Shown here piece after piece: positions 63,925-64,000 of a DNA stretch of 64,000 nucleotides. A program made the translations under genes and the position numbers. The DNA lies in contig JADCHX010000021.1 of NCBI GenBank assembly GCA_020248265.1, forward strand, positions 99,007 to 163,006, read 5' to 3'. Below the pieces are notes generated by a model. The model ran no database searches. It saw only the letters and a list, made by a program, of their open reading frames with translations, and was not told the DNA's origin. Each line of letters opens with the position of its first letter. Position 1 is the first letter of the stretch. This DNA comes from Rhodocyclaceae bacterium (lineage in GTDB: Bacteria; Pseudomonadota; Gammaproteobacteria; Burkholderiales; CAIKXV01).

Positions 63925-64000
63925 TGACCTGCTCGGCGATTTTCGGACCGATTGAAACGTGAAAGAATGGCTCCGAGGATAGCGAGGAGCCGATGAGAAA
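63925..64000 (+). mobile_element. Possible left end of an insertion sequence (partial, off the right edge)
   Basis: Base composition falls sharply from about 63890. TGACCTGCTC at 63925 resembles the ends of some IS3-family (IS407-like) elements. GGCTCC at 63969-63974 and GGAGCC at 63986-63991 form an inverted pair, and an ATG at 63993 follows GAGGAG, opening MRK or MRN, which is how many IS3 orfA genes start. The spacing of the GAGGAG site to the ATG is only 3 bases, and no transposase sequence is visible, so this stays uncertain. Confidence 0.3.

Overview
The window looks like chromosomal DNA of a betaproteobacterium, most likely Burkholderiales. Base composition is very GC-rich throughout. 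groES-groEL carries a textbook CIRCE operator. The strongest lineage sign is eleven periplasmic solute receptors of the Bug/TctC family, an expansion characteristic of Bordetella, Cupriavidus, Comamonas and their relatives. No rRNA, tRNA, CRISPR array or complete insertion sequence was found. I call 54 protein genes. Function calls rest on motifs and remembered family sequences, because no database search was possible.

Layout. 1-794 is the start of an MlaE-type lipid permease that runs off the left edge. 1239-2270 is a Bug receptor flanked on both sides by copies of a GGAATTGGGGTCA repeat module. 2784-9440 is a tight catabolic operon: SDR dehydrogenase, TauD-type dioxygenase, Bug receptor, GMC oxidoreductase, second Bug receptor, enolase-superfamily enzyme. 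9508-16763 is a minus-strand run of six closely packed genes: an exported protein of unknown function, an alpha/beta hydrolase, BioA, a beta-CASP metallo-hydrolase, PBP4/DacB and a ceramidase-like membrane protein. 17127-19354 is the heat-shock groESL operon with promoter, CIRCE and terminator. 20619-22885 holds a cobalt-type nitrile hydratase/thiocyanate hydrolase-like enzyme with a split beta subunit, followed by a dihydroxyphthalate-decarboxylase-like protein.

23037-34415 mixes four Bug receptors with a Mak-type fructokinase, a one-chain NDP-forming acyl-CoA synthetase and a three-subunit molybdenum hydroxylase. 34444-42213 is a plus-strand acyl-CoA degradation block: PanE-like reductase, crotonase-like protein, YceI, 3-hydroxyacyl-CoA dehydrogenase, thiolase, glutaryl-CoA dehydrogenase and a 2-hydroxyacid dehydrogenase. 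With a working hydratase from elsewhere, it would take glutaryl-CoA to acetyl-CoA. 42278-51000 carries an amidohydrolase with an internal Tat motif, a phytase-like exported protein, an AraC regulator, a Kup potassium transporter missing almost all its membrane segments, Fbp, a TSUP permease and a ThDP enzyme. 51031-58391 is a signalling block: a multi-PAS GGDEF-EAL protein, an MCP-like transducer, an ANTAR response regulator and its HisKA_2-type kinase. 58498-63794 holds four more Bug receptors around an acyl-CoA dehydrogenase. The last 100 bases have a different composition and may be the edge of an insertion sequence.

Overall logic: most genes serve uptake and oxidation of organic acids. 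Receptors are encoded next to dehydrogenases and CoA enzymes, but no TctA/TctB membrane partner is present, so all eleven receptors must use permeases encoded elsewhere or act in another role.
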